Below are positions 55,583 to 63,941 of a DNA stretch of 64,000 nt, piece by piece. The notes below the pieces were generated by a model that saw only the letters and a list, made by a program, of their open reading frames with translations, did no database searches and was not told where the DNA came from. A program made the translations under genes and the position numbers. This DNA comes from AP-16 sp046727735 (GTDB lineage: Bacteria; Pseudomonadota; Alphaproteobacteria; Rhizobiales; Xanthobacteraceae). The stretch spans positions 43,682 to 107,681 of the forward strand of contig JBKPDF010000002.1 of assembly GCA_046727735.1 (NCBI GenBank), given 5' to 3'. How positions within the stretch are numbered: the first letter of the stretch is position 1; every line of letters begins with the position of its first letter.

Positions 55583-56394
55583 AGGGTTCCTCCCTTCTTC
55601 TGCGCCGAGGCGACGGCGTCGACCTTCTGCGACGGATCCCAGAACAGCACGCGGCGGCGCACGCCGTTGACGAGGCCGTTGAGCACGAGCCCGAGCAGCG
55701 AGAGGATCAGCAGCACCGAGAACTGGCCGGCGACGTCCATGGTGAAATTCATGCTCTGGATCAGCATGCCGAGCCCGGACTGCGCGCCGACGAACTCGGC
55801 GACGATCGCGCCGATCAGCGCGAAGATCATCGCGATCTCGAGCCCCGCGAAGATGTAGGGCATCGCGTTCGGCAGCTGCAGCATCCAGAACACCTGCCAG
55901 CGGTTCGCGGCGAGCGAGCGCATCAGATCGACCTTGTCCTCCTCGGCCGAGCGCAGGCCGACGATGGTGTTGACCATCAGCGGGAAGAACGCGACGAGTG
56001 CCGCGTTGACGACCTTGGAGGTCAGCCCCAGACCGAACCAGACGATGATCAGCGGCGCCAGCGCCACCTTCGGCATCGCCTGGAACATGACGATGAACGG
56101 ATAGAGGAAATATTCGATCGGCCGGCTGAGCGCGACGGCGATGCCGAGCGCGAAGGCCAGCACCGCGCCGACCACGAAGCCGATCAGCGTCTCGGCGAGC
56201 GTGATGCCGATATGGTTGAGGTAGAGTGTGCTGGCGATGCCGCGATAGAGCGCGGCAAAGATGCTCGACGGCGTCGGCAGGATGAAGGCCGGCACCGCCA
56301 GGAGCCGCACCAGCGCTTCCCAGACCGCGAGCGTCGCGGCGACCAGCACGAGGCGCAGCATGAAATTCATCAGTCCGCCGGTTGCCCGTGTCAT
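55579..56394 (-). CDS. ABC transporter permease (BPD type, SsuC/TauC-like)
   Basis: 271 residues, six predicted membrane segments. The EAA-like cytoplasmic loop is in LRSAEEDKVDLMRSLAANRW, and PNAMPYIFAGLEIAMIFALIGA follows. The start overlaps the ATPase stop as ATGA; an open frame extending upstream is a shadow. It forms the membrane channel of the importer with the neighbouring ATPase and binding protein. Confidence 0.93.
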   Translation of the reverse strand: MTRATGGLMNFMLRLVLVAATLAVWEALVRLLAVPAFILPTPSSIFAALYRGIASTLYLNHIGITLAETLIGFVVGAVLAFALGIAVALSRPIEYFLYPFIVMFQAMPKVALAPLIIVWFGLGLTSKVVNAALVAFFPLMVNTIVGLRSAEEDKVDLMRSLAANRWQVFWMLQLPNAMPYIFAGLEIAMIFALIGAIVAEFVGAQSGLGMLIQSMNFTMDVAGQFSVLLILSLLGLVLNGLVNGVRRRVLFWDPSQKVDAVASAQKKGGTL

Positions 56395-57188
56395 TCGATG
56401 CCTCCGCCGGCATTGAGCGCGGCGCGGATGCGCCGCACATAGGAGCCGAATTTCTCGTGCGTCATCACGTCGAGCGCGCGCGGGCGCGGCAGCTCGACCT
56501 CGAACAGGTCGCCGATGCGGCCCGGCCGCGGCGTCATCACCGCGACGCGGTCGGCCAGAAACACCGCTTCGGCGGTCGAATGCGTGATGAACACCACGGT
56601 CTTGCGCCGTTCGAGCCAGATGCGCTGCAGCTCGACGTTCATCGCCTCGCGGGTCAGCGCGTCGAGTGCGCCGAACGGCTCGTCCATCAGCAGCAGGGCC
56701 GGATCGTGGATCAGCGCGCGCACGAGAGAGACGCGCTGCTGCATCCCGCCGGAGAGCTGCCATGGGTAACGGTGCTCGAAGCCGGAAAGGCCGACGAGGG
56801 CCAGCAGCTCCATGGCGCGCTCGCGCATGCGCGCCCGCCCGAGATGCTGGACGTCGGCCGGCAGCAGCACATTGCCGAGCACGCTGCGCCAGGGAAACAG
56901 CACCGGGGACTGGAACACGACGCCGATGTCGCGGCGCGGCCCTTCGATCGGTATTTCGTTGAGCAGCGCGGTGCCGTCCGTCGCCGGGATCAGGCCGGCC
57001 AAGATTTTCAGCAGCGTCGATTTCCCGCAGCCGGATGGGCCGACGATCGCCAAAAATTCGCCCTCGCCGACCGAGAAACCGACTTCGTGCAGCGCCTCGA
57101 CCCCGTCGAGGCCGCCGTAGCGCTTGGAGAGGCCGCGCACGGCGATGATGTCGCGGGCAAGCTCCACCCTCGGCGCGACGGCGCGCAA
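56391..57188 (-). CDS. ABC transporter ATPase (SsuB/TauB-like)
   Basis: 265 residues. Walker A is GPSGCGKST (about 52-60), the Q-loop GVVFQSPVLFPW, the signature LSGGMQQRVSLVRA and Walker B LLLMDEPFGALD. The start chosen is a TTG preceded by GGAGGG, giving the typical length. A GTG 7 codons later and a more distal GTG are alternatives. It is the first gene of the importer operon and energises uptake. No regulatory element was seen upstream. Confidence 0.92.
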   Translation of the reverse strand: MRAVAPRVELARDIIAVRGLSKRYGGLDGVEALHEVGFSVGEGEFLAIVGPSGCGKSTLLKILAGLIPATDGTALLNEIPIEGPRRDIGVVFQSPVLFPWRSVLGNVLLPADVQHLGRARMRERAMELLALVGLSGFEHRYPWQLSGGMQQRVSLVRALIHDPALLLMDEPFGALDALTREAMNVELQRIWLERRKTVVFITHSTAEAVFLADRVAVMTPRPGRIGDLFEVELPRPRALDVMTHEKFGSYVRRIRAALNAGGGIE

Positions 57189-57383
57189 TTGTCCCTCCGG
57201 GCTTGCTCTTGGGCCGCGCCGCAGGACTGGGGGATCGGCGGGCCGCGCGGCGCAGGCTAGGGTGATCCGCACACCGCGGTCAACGCGCGCTTACCCCGGG
57301 GCCGCCGCCTGCGACCGGGGGGCCGGCTGGTATCTTCCCGCCCGATGTTGTTCTATAGACGGGCAAATCGAGTCCCTGGGGGG

Positions 57384-57806
57384 ATGGCCATGAGCGACCT
57401 GATCCACCGCCTTCGCGGCAATGCCGAGCCGGTCGGCAAGCTGCTGCTCGAAGCCGCCGACGCCTTGCAGGCGGCGCACACGCGCATTGCCGAACTCACC
57501 GAAACCTTGCGGGCCGTGATCGAGATCGGCAACAGCCAGCGCTCGCGGGAGTTCGCGGACGTCAAGCGCACGCTGCTCAACGCCCGCGTGCTGCTCTCGG
57601 GGGGATCGCTCTCCCCGCCGATGCCGGCGGCCGCCGCGGCCACCGCGGCCCCCGCGCCCTCCGCCAGGCCGGCACCCGTGCAAGCGGCTCCGGTCGCGCC
57701 CGCACCCCCGCCCGCGACGCGAGCCGAAGAGACCAAGCCTCGCGACGAGGAGATCGTCAGCGGGATGTACAAGGAAATCCAGAGTCTGCTGCGGCATTCG
57801 GCGTGA
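57384..57806 (+). CDS. Hypothetical helical protein with Ala/Pro-rich linker
   Basis: 140 residues. The N-terminal half is helical and probably coiled coil (LIHRLRGNAEPVGKLLLEAA, HTRIAELTETLRAVIEIG). A long Ala/Pro linker leads to a short conserved-looking tail (DEEIVSGMYKEIQSLLRHSA). No family recognised. Two ATGs two codons apart follow a GGGGGG-type ribosome binding site; either could be the start. Probably cytoplasmic. Confidence 0.6.
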   Translation: MAMSDLIHRLRGNAEPVGKLLLEAADALQAAHTRIAELTETLRAVIEIGNSQRSREFADVKRTLLNARVLLSGGSLSPPMPAAAAATAAPAPSARPAPVQAAPVAPAPPPATRAEETKPRDEEIVSGMYKEIQSLLRHSA

Positions 57807-57886
57807 CACGCGGCGCGCAGGGCGGCAATTGCTCTGCGGGTCCGCAGCGCACGCGGCGAATTTCCAACAAACGGGACGATGGAACC

Positions 57887-58477
57887 ATGGCCTCGAGCCG
57901 GCAATCGAACAGCTTCGCGGCGGCACTCCTGACGGCGGCGATCCTGCTGCTCGCGCCCGCGCCCGCATGCGCGCAAGAGGGGCCGCCGCCGTTCGGTCCG
58001 CCGCTGCAATACACCTCGAAGCCTGGCCGCGAGTTCGACGCGCTGCTCGCCGCGAACGTTTCCTGGCTCAAGAACAAATTGACCGACCGCAAGCGGCGGC
58101 GGCGCGAGGCGCAAAACTCCTATCGGCTGGAACCCGCGGCGACCAAGCCGCAGGTCCAGGCGGTGATCGATCAGCTCGATAAGGAGGTCAAGGACACGGA
58201 AGCCGCATCCGCGGTCGTCCGCGCCCGCTCGCCGGATCCCGCGGCCCAGAAGCAGATCGTCAGGAGCAACGTCGAAGCTTGGATCAAGGCGCTCAACCAG
58301 CGCGCCGAGAATTACCGCAAGGCCGCCGACGATGCCGAGGCCAATGCCAAGCGCGCGACGAAGCAACTCGAAGCGGCGCGCTACCGCCTCGACGTCGACG
58401 AGGACAAGCAGATCGCGGACAAGGCCGAGCAAGAAGCCAAGACGCTCGCCGCCGATTTGAAGGCAGCGGGACTGTAG
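57887..58477 (+). CDS. Exported coiled-coil protein, unknown function
   Basis: 196 residues. A signal peptide (SFAAALLTAAILLLAPAPACAQ) is followed by a charged, helix-forming region from about 60 to the end, rich in Lys/Asp/Glu/Ala with heptad-like spacing. No family recognised. The open frame upstream of the chosen ATG lacks a signal. The last 19 codons and the following repeat are duplicated just downstream, giving a second copy of the gene's 3' end. It follows the preceding hypothetical gene and may be co-transcribed. Confidence 0.65.
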   Translation: MASSRQSNSFAAALLTAAILLLAPAPACAQEGPPPFGPPLQYTSKPGREFDALLAANVSWLKNKLTDRKRRRREAQNSYRLEPAATKPQVQAVIDQLDKEVKDTEAASAVVRARSPDPAAQKQIVRSNVEAWIKALNQRAENYRKAADDAEANAKRATKQLEAARYRLDVDEDKQIADKAEQEAKTLAADLKAAGL

Positions 58478-58824
58478 TTCTACCTCCCCGGAGGGGAGGT
58501 CGGTCGCGCAAAGCGCGACCGGGTGGGGAGACGTCGGATTCGGGAACACCCCACCCGGCTCCCTCGCTTCGCGAGGAGCCACCCTCCCCTGACGGGGAGG
58601 GAAAAGCACCCGAGCTCAACGGATAAGGCCGAGCAGGAATCCAAGGTACTCGCCGCCGATTTGAAGGCAGCGGGACTGTAGTTCTACCTCCCCGGAGGGG
58701 AGGTCGGTCGCGCAAAGCGCGACCGGGTGGGAAGACGTCGGATTCGGGAACACCCCACCCGGCTCCCTCGCTTCGCGAGGAGCCACCCTCCCCTGACGGG
58801 GAGGGAAAAGCACCCGAGCCCAAA
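58417..58824 (+). repeat. 204-bp tandem duplication: gene 3' end plus palindromic repeat
   Basis: Two units, 58417-58620 and 58621-58824, are nearly identical. Each contains the last codons of the coiled-coil gene (ending GACTGTAG), a CTCCCCGGAGGGGAG hairpin, TCGCGCAAAGCGCGA, GGGTGGGG and CCCCACCC tails, CTCGCTTCGCGAG and a CCCTCCCCTGACGGGGAGGG hairpin. The second copy carries a few substitutions. The length equals 68 codons. Most of the 58478-58859 gap is this block. Confidence 0.9.
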
Positions 58825-58859
58825 CCGATCAGCGATCCGGACCGGGTCCCCGGCACGGC

Positions 58860-59579
58860 CTAGTCTCCTCCTCTTCGCGGCAAGGCGCGAGAGCGCAATC
58901 CGATCGCGTCGAGCTGATCGCGAAGATCCCAATCCTCGCTGCCGGGATACGCGATCAATCCCGGATCGCGCAGGTCGGATGAAGCAAACCCGGTCGGGTC
59001 CCAGCGCACTCGCTGGCTTGCGTTGGCGGATAGCGACAACCCCTGCCCAGCGTCGAGCACGTAATCTCGGCCCGCCGTGTGCACGTGTACGCGGCCTTGC
59101 GTCACGTAGATGTGCTCGCCGGTCTTGCCGATTTGCGTACTGAAGATCGTGCCCCGCACGCCGATCGTCGCGAACGGCGTCTTGATCGTGTAGCTCCTGG
59201 GATTCTGCGATCCGCTGACGAACCGAAACGCGCCGCGACTGGTTTCGATCACGACGTTGCCGGTCTTTCGATCGGGATTGTAGACGAAGCGGTCGAGCTT
59301 GACTTCGGACCGCGCCCCGACGCTCAAATTCGTCTGATCGAGAAACAGCAGCTGTGCCTGACTGGCCTCCCCGGTGCGGACGGTTTCGTTGGAGAACAGC
59401 TCGCTGCCGGCGGACAGCGGGCGGCTGCTGCCGCCAAGAATCCCCTGCACCTGGTTTTTTGCCGCTGCCGCGACGCCGATCTTCGAGTCCGCGAGCGAGG
59501 CCGTCGGCCAAATCAGGATGCCGGCCGCAACGACGGCGGACATTGATGCGACTGCTCTGAACATGATTATGACCTGCAT
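58860..59579 (-). CDS. Exported FecR-domain protein
   Basis: 239 residues. A signal peptide (SMSAVVAAGILIWPTASLA) leads to a FecR domain (about 30-180), with SAGSELFSNETVRTGEASQA, NLSVGARSEVKLDRFVY and GAFRFVSGSQNPRSYTIKTP. Here the domain is in a periplasmic protein without a DNA-binding partner. Such stand-alone FecR proteins in Rhizobiales have no known role, though the family is tied to surface signalling. The first of two Met codons was chosen; MFRAVAS is the alternative. Confidence 0.85.
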   Translation of the reverse strand: MQVIIMFRAVASMSAVVAAGILIWPTASLADSKIGVAAAAKNQVQGILGGSSRPLSAGSELFSNETVRTGEASQAQLLFLDQTNLSVGARSEVKLDRFVYNPDRKTGNVVIETSRGAFRFVSGSQNPRSYTIKTPFATIGVRGTIFSTQIGKTGEHIYVTQGRVHVHTAGRDYVLDAGQGLSLSANASQRVRWDPTGFASSDLRDPGLIAYPGSEDWDLRDQLDAIGLRSRALPRRGGD

Positions 59580-59693
59580 GTCTGTTCACGACCTGGCGCA
59601 GGCTAGAGCAATGTCCACGCCGCATCTTGTGACGTGTGTCACTTGTGAGGTAGGTCACAGCGCTGAAGGCACCCGCGGGACGCGACCGCGCGC

Positions 59694-59850
59694 TCAGGAA
59701 CGTGCCGCGTCGATGAGAATGCCGGCAATCTCATCTGGATGTTCGAGTGCTCCGAAATGTCCGGATTGCGGCAAGGTGATCATGCGGCTTCCTTGCAGCA
59801 GCTGCGCGCCCCGCTGCGCTCCAGCGGCCCCATGGGTCTCACGCCGACCT
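59694..59850 (-). pseudogene. C-terminal remnant of an alpha/beta hydrolase
   Basis: The leftward frame ending in TGA at 59694 reads GAQLLQGSRMITLPQSGHF then GALEHPDEIAGILIDAA. This is the usual C-terminal helix and catalytic-His region (GHF) of alpha/beta hydrolases. The rest of the gene is absent, and the fragment overlaps the 3' end of the membrane protein gene. It probably remains from a deletion. Confidence 0.5.
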
Positions 59851-60561
59851 GGCTGCGATGCCGTTTCGCTGGCCCGCCGACATTCGCCTGTGCGCGCGAA
59901 GCTGAACCCACACCGTGGCGTGCAAGATCAGCCAGAGCGGCACGAGCACCGTCGGAATGAACGACCACGGCAGCTGCTGCACGGCCGCCGAGCCCGGAGC
60001 AGAATGGAAAATCTGCAGGGGCGATCCCTCCCCGGAGGTCACCCCGAGCGTGATGGCGAGCACGAGATCTGCCGCCCCGAAGGCGTTCCAGGCGGCGAGC
60101 GCATTGGCGTAGCTGGTTGCCGAGTTTTGCACGAAGGCCAGCAGTGATATGGCCGCAAGGCCGGTGATGATGTCGCCCGCGCCGGCAAAAATCGGGAACG
60201 GGCCCGCGAGCCGCCCTTGCGCCGCCAGCAAGAAAAACAGAAAGCCCAATACCCGGCCGATGTTCAGGCCGATGATGAGCCGCACCGGAAGGCCCAACAT
60301 GGCTCGGCGGACCGCCGGCGAAGCCGACGCGATCGCGGCCGCGGCGAGCGGCGAGGCAACGAAAATTCCGATTATGGGGAACGGCTTGTTCACACCGAGC
60401 CAGCCCGCGGCGCCGGCGGCCGCAGCAAGCCCGATCCAGATCCCGATGCAGAGCGCAAGCAAGAGTTTCGCGGCGCGCGGAACCTCCAAGAAGGCGATTA
60501 CCGAAGTGACGACGAATACCGTCATGGTGGCGGTCACGACCGTGCCGATGAAATCCAGCAT
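59839..60561 (-). CDS. Hypothetical integral membrane protein, about 6-7 helices
   Basis: 240 residues, mainly hydrophobic: segments such as FIGTVVTATMTVFVVTSVIAF, LLLALCIGIWIGLAAAAGAA, LIIGLNIGRVLGFLFFLLAA and PTVLVPLWLILHATVWV. No family recognised with confidence. It follows the MarR gene on the same strand after 63 bases. A TGCAGCTACACCT motif lies upstream of its start. The near-identical TGTAGATACACCT lies upstream of marR, which suggests control by that regulator. It may move or respond to a MarR effector. Confidence 0.75.
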   Translation of the reverse strand: MLDFIGTVVTATMTVFVVTSVIAFLEVPRAAKLLLALCIGIWIGLAAAAGAAGWLGVNKPFPIIGIFVASPLAAAAIASASPAVRRAMLGLPVRLIIGLNIGRVLGFLFFLLAAQGRLAGPFPIFAGAGDIITGLAAISLLAFVQNSATSYANALAAWNAFGAADLVLAITLGVTSGEGSPLQIFHSAPGSAAVQQLPWSFIPTVLVPLWLILHATVWVQLRAHRRMSAGQRNGIAARSA

Positions 60562-60577
60562 TTGACACTCCCTTGCG

Positions 60578-60590
60578 TGCAGCTACACCT
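60578..60590 (+). promoter_or_regulatory. Putative MarR operator upstream of the membrane protein gene
   Basis: TGCAGCTACACCT matches TGTAGATACACCT at 61067 in 11 of 13 positions, at a similar distance (17 versus 14 bases) from the respective start codons and on the same strand. The first 10 bases form an imperfect dyad. Confidence 0.5.
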
Positions 60591-60624
60591 TTGATTGCCG
60601 AGTAACGACCTCTGGATAGTTCCG

Positions 60625-61053
60625 TTACCCCGACGGCGAATGCGAAAGCGTCCGGAGCGCGTTCACGCCCGTCGCGCCGATCGCGGCGGCGACGCCCGCT
60701 TGCGCCTGCCGCCAGGCGGCAAGCGATGCCGAAATCATCGCGCGTCCCGGGCCGGTCACCGACACGATCCGGGCGCGCGCGTCCTCGCCAGACCGCATCT
60801 TGATCCATTTGAGCGCTTCCATCCGCGCCAGATTGCGCGACAGGGTGGTGCGCTCGACGCCGAGCCTCTTGGCCAACTCTCCGATCGAAAGCGGACCTGC
60901 CAGCGTCAGCATCACCAGAATGCTGAACTGCGTGATCCGCAACCCGTGCGGTCGAAGCCGCCGGTCAAAAGCGCGCGTGATGCTGCGCGCAGCCTGCCGC
61001 GCCGCCAAGCACAGGCAATCCGGACATTCCGAAAAATCGGGCTCGCTGACCAT
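60625..61053 (-). CDS. MarR-family transcriptional regulator with N-terminal CxxC
   Basis: 142 residues. The winged helix includes LRITQFSILVMLTLAGPL and SIGELAKRLGVERTTLSRNL, and the wing KMRSGEDARARIVSVT. The N-terminus carries ECPDCLCLAARQAAR; the cysteines could sense redox state or thiols. It lies upstream of the membrane protein gene, which it likely controls. A dyad just before its own start suggests autoregulation. Confidence 0.9.
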   Translation of the reverse strand: MVSEPDFSECPDCLCLAARQAARSITRAFDRRLRPHGLRITQFSILVMLTLAGPLSIGELAKRLGVERTTLSRNLARMEALKWIKMRSGEDARARIVSVTGPGRAMISASLAAWRQAQAGVAAAIGATGVNALRTLSHSPSG

Positions 61054-61066
61054 GCGACATTATGCA

Positions 61067-61079
61067 TGTAGATACACCT
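61067..61079 (+). promoter_or_regulatory. Putative MarR operator upstream of marR
   Basis: TGTAGATACACCT, with TGTA and TACA arms, 14 bases upstream of the regulator's start. It matches the motif before the downstream membrane protein gene. Confidence 0.5.
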
Positions 61080-61194
61080 ATCGTCAATCCTGACAGGATT
61101 CATGCGCCGAGCCGCCTGCGCAGCCCGCGGCCGAAACCGTGATCGGAACCGACGAAGCTCATATTTTGGGATGAGCGGGAGGGAAACGCGCTCT

Positions 61195-61340
61195 ACCTCC
61201 CCGAAAGGGAAGTCGGCGAGCGTCGTCAGACGCGAGCCGGGCGGGGCGAAGTCCAAACAACGATGAAGATGAAATATTGGAAACACCCCCACCCGGCCCC
61301 TCGCTTCGCGAGGAGCCACCCTCCCCTGACGGGGAGGGAA
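61195..61340. repeat. Two-arm palindromic repeat between the VOC and marR genes
   Basis: A degraded CCTCCCCGAAAGGGAAG arm, GGCGAGCGTCGTCAGACGC, GGGCGGGGC tail, about 35 nt linker, CCCCCACCC tail, CCTCGCTTCGCGAGG and a CCCTCCCCTGACGGGGAGGG hairpin. It occupies half of the 300-base gap; the rest shows no gene. Confidence 0.8.
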
Positions 61341-61353
61341 CGCGGCCGCACGC

Positions 61354-62163
61354 TCAGCATGCCGGCCGCAGCCGGAAATGCACGCCCGCAAGGTGGAAGG
61401 CGTTTCTCTCCACCTCGTAGCCGCGCGCCGCGGCCGCCCCGCAGGCACGCGCCACGTCGGCTACTTCGATGATCAGGCCGCCCAGGCATTCGGTCCTGCC
61501 ATCCGGCGATGGCAGGAACCGAATGGCGCCGTCGGCTGCAGGCTCGAGGCGCGGATCGCTGCCGCCCTGCACCGATAGTTCGAGAATCTTTCCCCAGTGG
61601 CGAGCGAGATTCTCCGGCTCGGGCGTTTCGATCTCGGCTGCGAGCAACGTCCTTGCCTGATCGGTGCGGATCGCGGCGCGCCAATCCGGCCCGGCCGGAT
61701 GATAGGGGCCGGTAAGGACATCGCCGCCGCGCGTGCGGTTGAACTCGATCATCGCGGCGCGGCAGTCGCGCGGATGCAGCTGGACCCCGACATAGTCCTC
61801 GTACTCGATCACGTTCGCGACGCGGATGCCGATCGCCTCGGCGTGACGCTGCCGCCGCGTGGGATCGCCGCAGTCGAAGATGACCATGTAGCCGCCGTGA
61901 CCGGCGGAGCGATCGAGGAAGCGCCCGGCCGCGGTGTTCGGCGCGACCGGCGCCACCACTTCGAGAAAACTCGTGCCGATCGGGAACAGCGCGTTGACGA
62001 GGCCGTATTTGCCGACGCCGGGGTCGCGATAGCAGACGGCGAGGCCCAGAATGGCCTCGATATCGGCAACGACCGGCTCGAGCTCGCGCGCGACGAGGCA
62101 GATTTGCCGCAGCCGCAACGCAAAGTCATTGATCCGGCGAGATTTTTCCGGCAGTTCTAGCAC
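61354..62163 (-). CDS. VOC-superfamily (glyoxalase-like) protein
   Basis: 269 residues. Two beta-alpha-beta-beta-beta modules of the vicinal oxygen chelate fold are suggested. The first begins RQICLVARELEPVVADIEAI, with FLEVVAPV; the second contains GGLIIEVADVARACGAAAA. It resembles the glyoxalase_3/VOC-like proteins of unknown substrate. The candidate metal residues are the Glu in FLEVVAP and the His in SAGHGGYMV. It is a single gene. Confidence 0.8.
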   Translation of the reverse strand: MLELPEKSRRINDFALRLRQICLVARELEPVVADIEAILGLAVCYRDPGVGKYGLVNALFPIGTSFLEVVAPVAPNTAAGRFLDRSAGHGGYMVIFDCGDPTRRQRHAEAIGIRVANVIEYEDYVGVQLHPRDCRAAMIEFNRTRGGDVLTGPYHPAGPDWRAAIRTDQARTLLAAEIETPEPENLARHWGKILELSVQGGSDPRLEPAADGAIRFLPSPDGRTECLGGLIIEVADVARACGAAAARGYEVERNAFHLAGVHFRLRPAC

Positions 62164-62654
62164 CGGTATACGCCTCGGTTATCGCTACGGTGCCGCGCCA
62201 AGCCCCATAAACTACCGCTGGCGGCGTTCGCGGCCGATCCCGTAGGGAACACTGCCCCCCGGCCCGGCGGCCGTCCTGGGGCTTCCTAGGAAAGCAGTTT
62301 TGCAGTGGACCCCTGGGTAATAAGGGCCGGGTAGCCCCTTCATTGCTGCTTTCGTCGTTGCTCCTCAAGCCGCTTTCGGCTAAGTCCACCGCCCTCCCCA
62401 AAGTAGCAATTCTCCATGCCGACTCCAGCCGCGACTGACCTGAGCCTTCCGCTCGCCCAGCCGATAACCCTCACCCGAGGCCCACGCTCGCATCTCGTGA
62501 GGCTGATGGACCCGCGATCCTGATCCGCGACTTGGAACCATTCCAGCAGGCGCGGCCGGTGTGGGATCGCGCCGCTGAGATGATCCTGGTCGCCGCCGGG
62601 ACCGGTGAGCGCCGAGGCGACGCGGCAAATGCTCGTGGCGCTTGAGCGCGAGAA
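62164..62654. other. Intergenic stretch of 490 bases, possible gene remnants
   Basis: No credible complete gene. The + strand frame near 62590-62650 reads ATRQMLVALERENWWKSGRT, which looks like the end of a protein but has no clear start. It may be a decayed gene upstream of the next frameshifted one. Confidence 0.35.
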
Positions 62655-63379
62655 TTGGTGGAAGTCAGGGAGGACCTAGCCGTGGAAGCTATCCGCAAAG
62701 AGATCGCAAATTTTCATGGCAGGTTGCTGGGTGATCCCCACCACCGCTTCCGGTCCTGGGAGCACTGTTACAAGTTCTTCCAAGGCAAACCCCAGGATTA
62801 CGACTGCATCTGGCATTTTATCTCGCAAGTTGGGGGATGTACCGTGGTTCGAGCTTTCTGCTGCAAAAGGATTACCGCATCCACCTCGGCGTAGTGGAGG
62901 AGGTACTGAACCTAAGACATTCCGTTCTCAATGGCCTCTCCTTCGACGATTTTTCTTTCGGCGGGGAAAAGGAAGTTACAGAGGCGCTTTTCGACCTGCT
63001 GAACCGGGTGAAGGCTTGTTATAAGGACAGTACTACTCAGCGCGGCGCGGTCCATGTCACAGACACGCTGGCGACGAAAATCCTGCTGGGGACGCTGGGC
63101 TGCATCCCCGCCTATGATCGTTTTTTTATCATGGGACTGAAAGCCCGCGCCCTGAGCTTTTCAAACAAAACGAATTTTCGAGAGATGATGGCTTTCTGCT
63201 CAGATCATCGGGAGGAATTTCAGCAGGCACAGGTGGATGTATCAAGGCACGGTCTCGAATATCCAATGATGAAGATAATAGACATGTACTTTTGGCGCTT
63301 GGGCGAAGAGATTGATGGAGGGCTTAAGGCGGTGGGGATAAACGAAGAAACTAGAGCACTTTTCAACCAACAAATCTGA
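62655..63379 (+). pseudogene. Frameshifted gene of unknown function, about 240 residues
   Basis: The first frame, from 62655, encodes IRKEIANFHGRLLGDPHHRF and SWEHCYKFFQGKPQDYD. One base after 62803 appears lost: the next frame continues LHLAFYLASWGMYRGSSFLL and runs to a TGA at 63379 through ATKILLGTLGCIPAYDRFF. Joining them gives a smooth protein. The region is less GC-rich than the rest. It is a family of uncharacterised proteins I cannot name. Either a real null allele or a sequencing error. Confidence 0.65.
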
Positions 63380-63613
63380 ATGAGAACTCACGTGGGATGC
63401 GTTACACGCGCGCGTTAGCCTTATAAGGAAAACACGGGAACACTAGGAACCGGGAACAGCTTGGCCCTTCCTCTGAGCTGGTGAATCGGATCAGGCGGCC
63501 GGATCGGCCTCGAAAGGCGGCCGGAGACGCCGATAGCACCAGCCCCAGGTTCTCCTCGCGCTTTTTCGACCGCTGACCTTGTTCCAGTGCATCTCTGTGC
63601 AATGATCGGGTGT

Positions 63614-63850
63614 ATGGAAATTGATTCGTTTTGGCGAACCCGATCCATTGCCGAAGCGCAAGGCGAAGGCTACACGCACCTCAGAGCGAGGTGCCCGAAA
63701 TGTGGCCGGATCGCTGATGTGCCTTGGCCGTTGTTGATTGGTCGGAAGGGCACAAACCGCAATACACTCCTCGGGAACATTCCGCTGAAGTGCCAACGGT
63801 GTGGGAACGCGACCCCGACCGTTGGCGTGAGGACCTACAACAGCGGCTGA
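63614..63850 (+). CDS. Small zinc-ribbon hypothetical protein
   Basis: 78 residues. Two cysteine pairs form a zinc ribbon: CPKC (about residue 31) and CQRC (about 64), with ADVPWPLLIGRKG between. The opening MEIDSFWRTRSIAEAQGEG is typical of a small Rhizobiales family of unknown role. An in-frame ATG 9 codons earlier is less likely. The 230 bases before it contain no other gene. It is probably cytoplasmic. Confidence 0.7.
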   Translation: MEIDSFWRTRSIAEAQGEGYTHLRARCPKCGRIADVPWPLLIGRKGTNRNTLLGNIPLKCQRCGNATPTVGVRTYNSG

Positions 63851-63941
63851 GGTGGGCTACTACTCCGGCAACGACTGCGTTGACGGATATCGCTTTCTGG
63901 GCACAAGATTTTTCCTGGCCCAACCACCAAGGAGGTCAGCC

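Noticed and set aside
62164..62654. A tRNA or integrase attachment site near the accessory genes
   Set aside because: No cloverleaf with a TTCGA-type T-loop could be found, and there is no integrase gene in the window.
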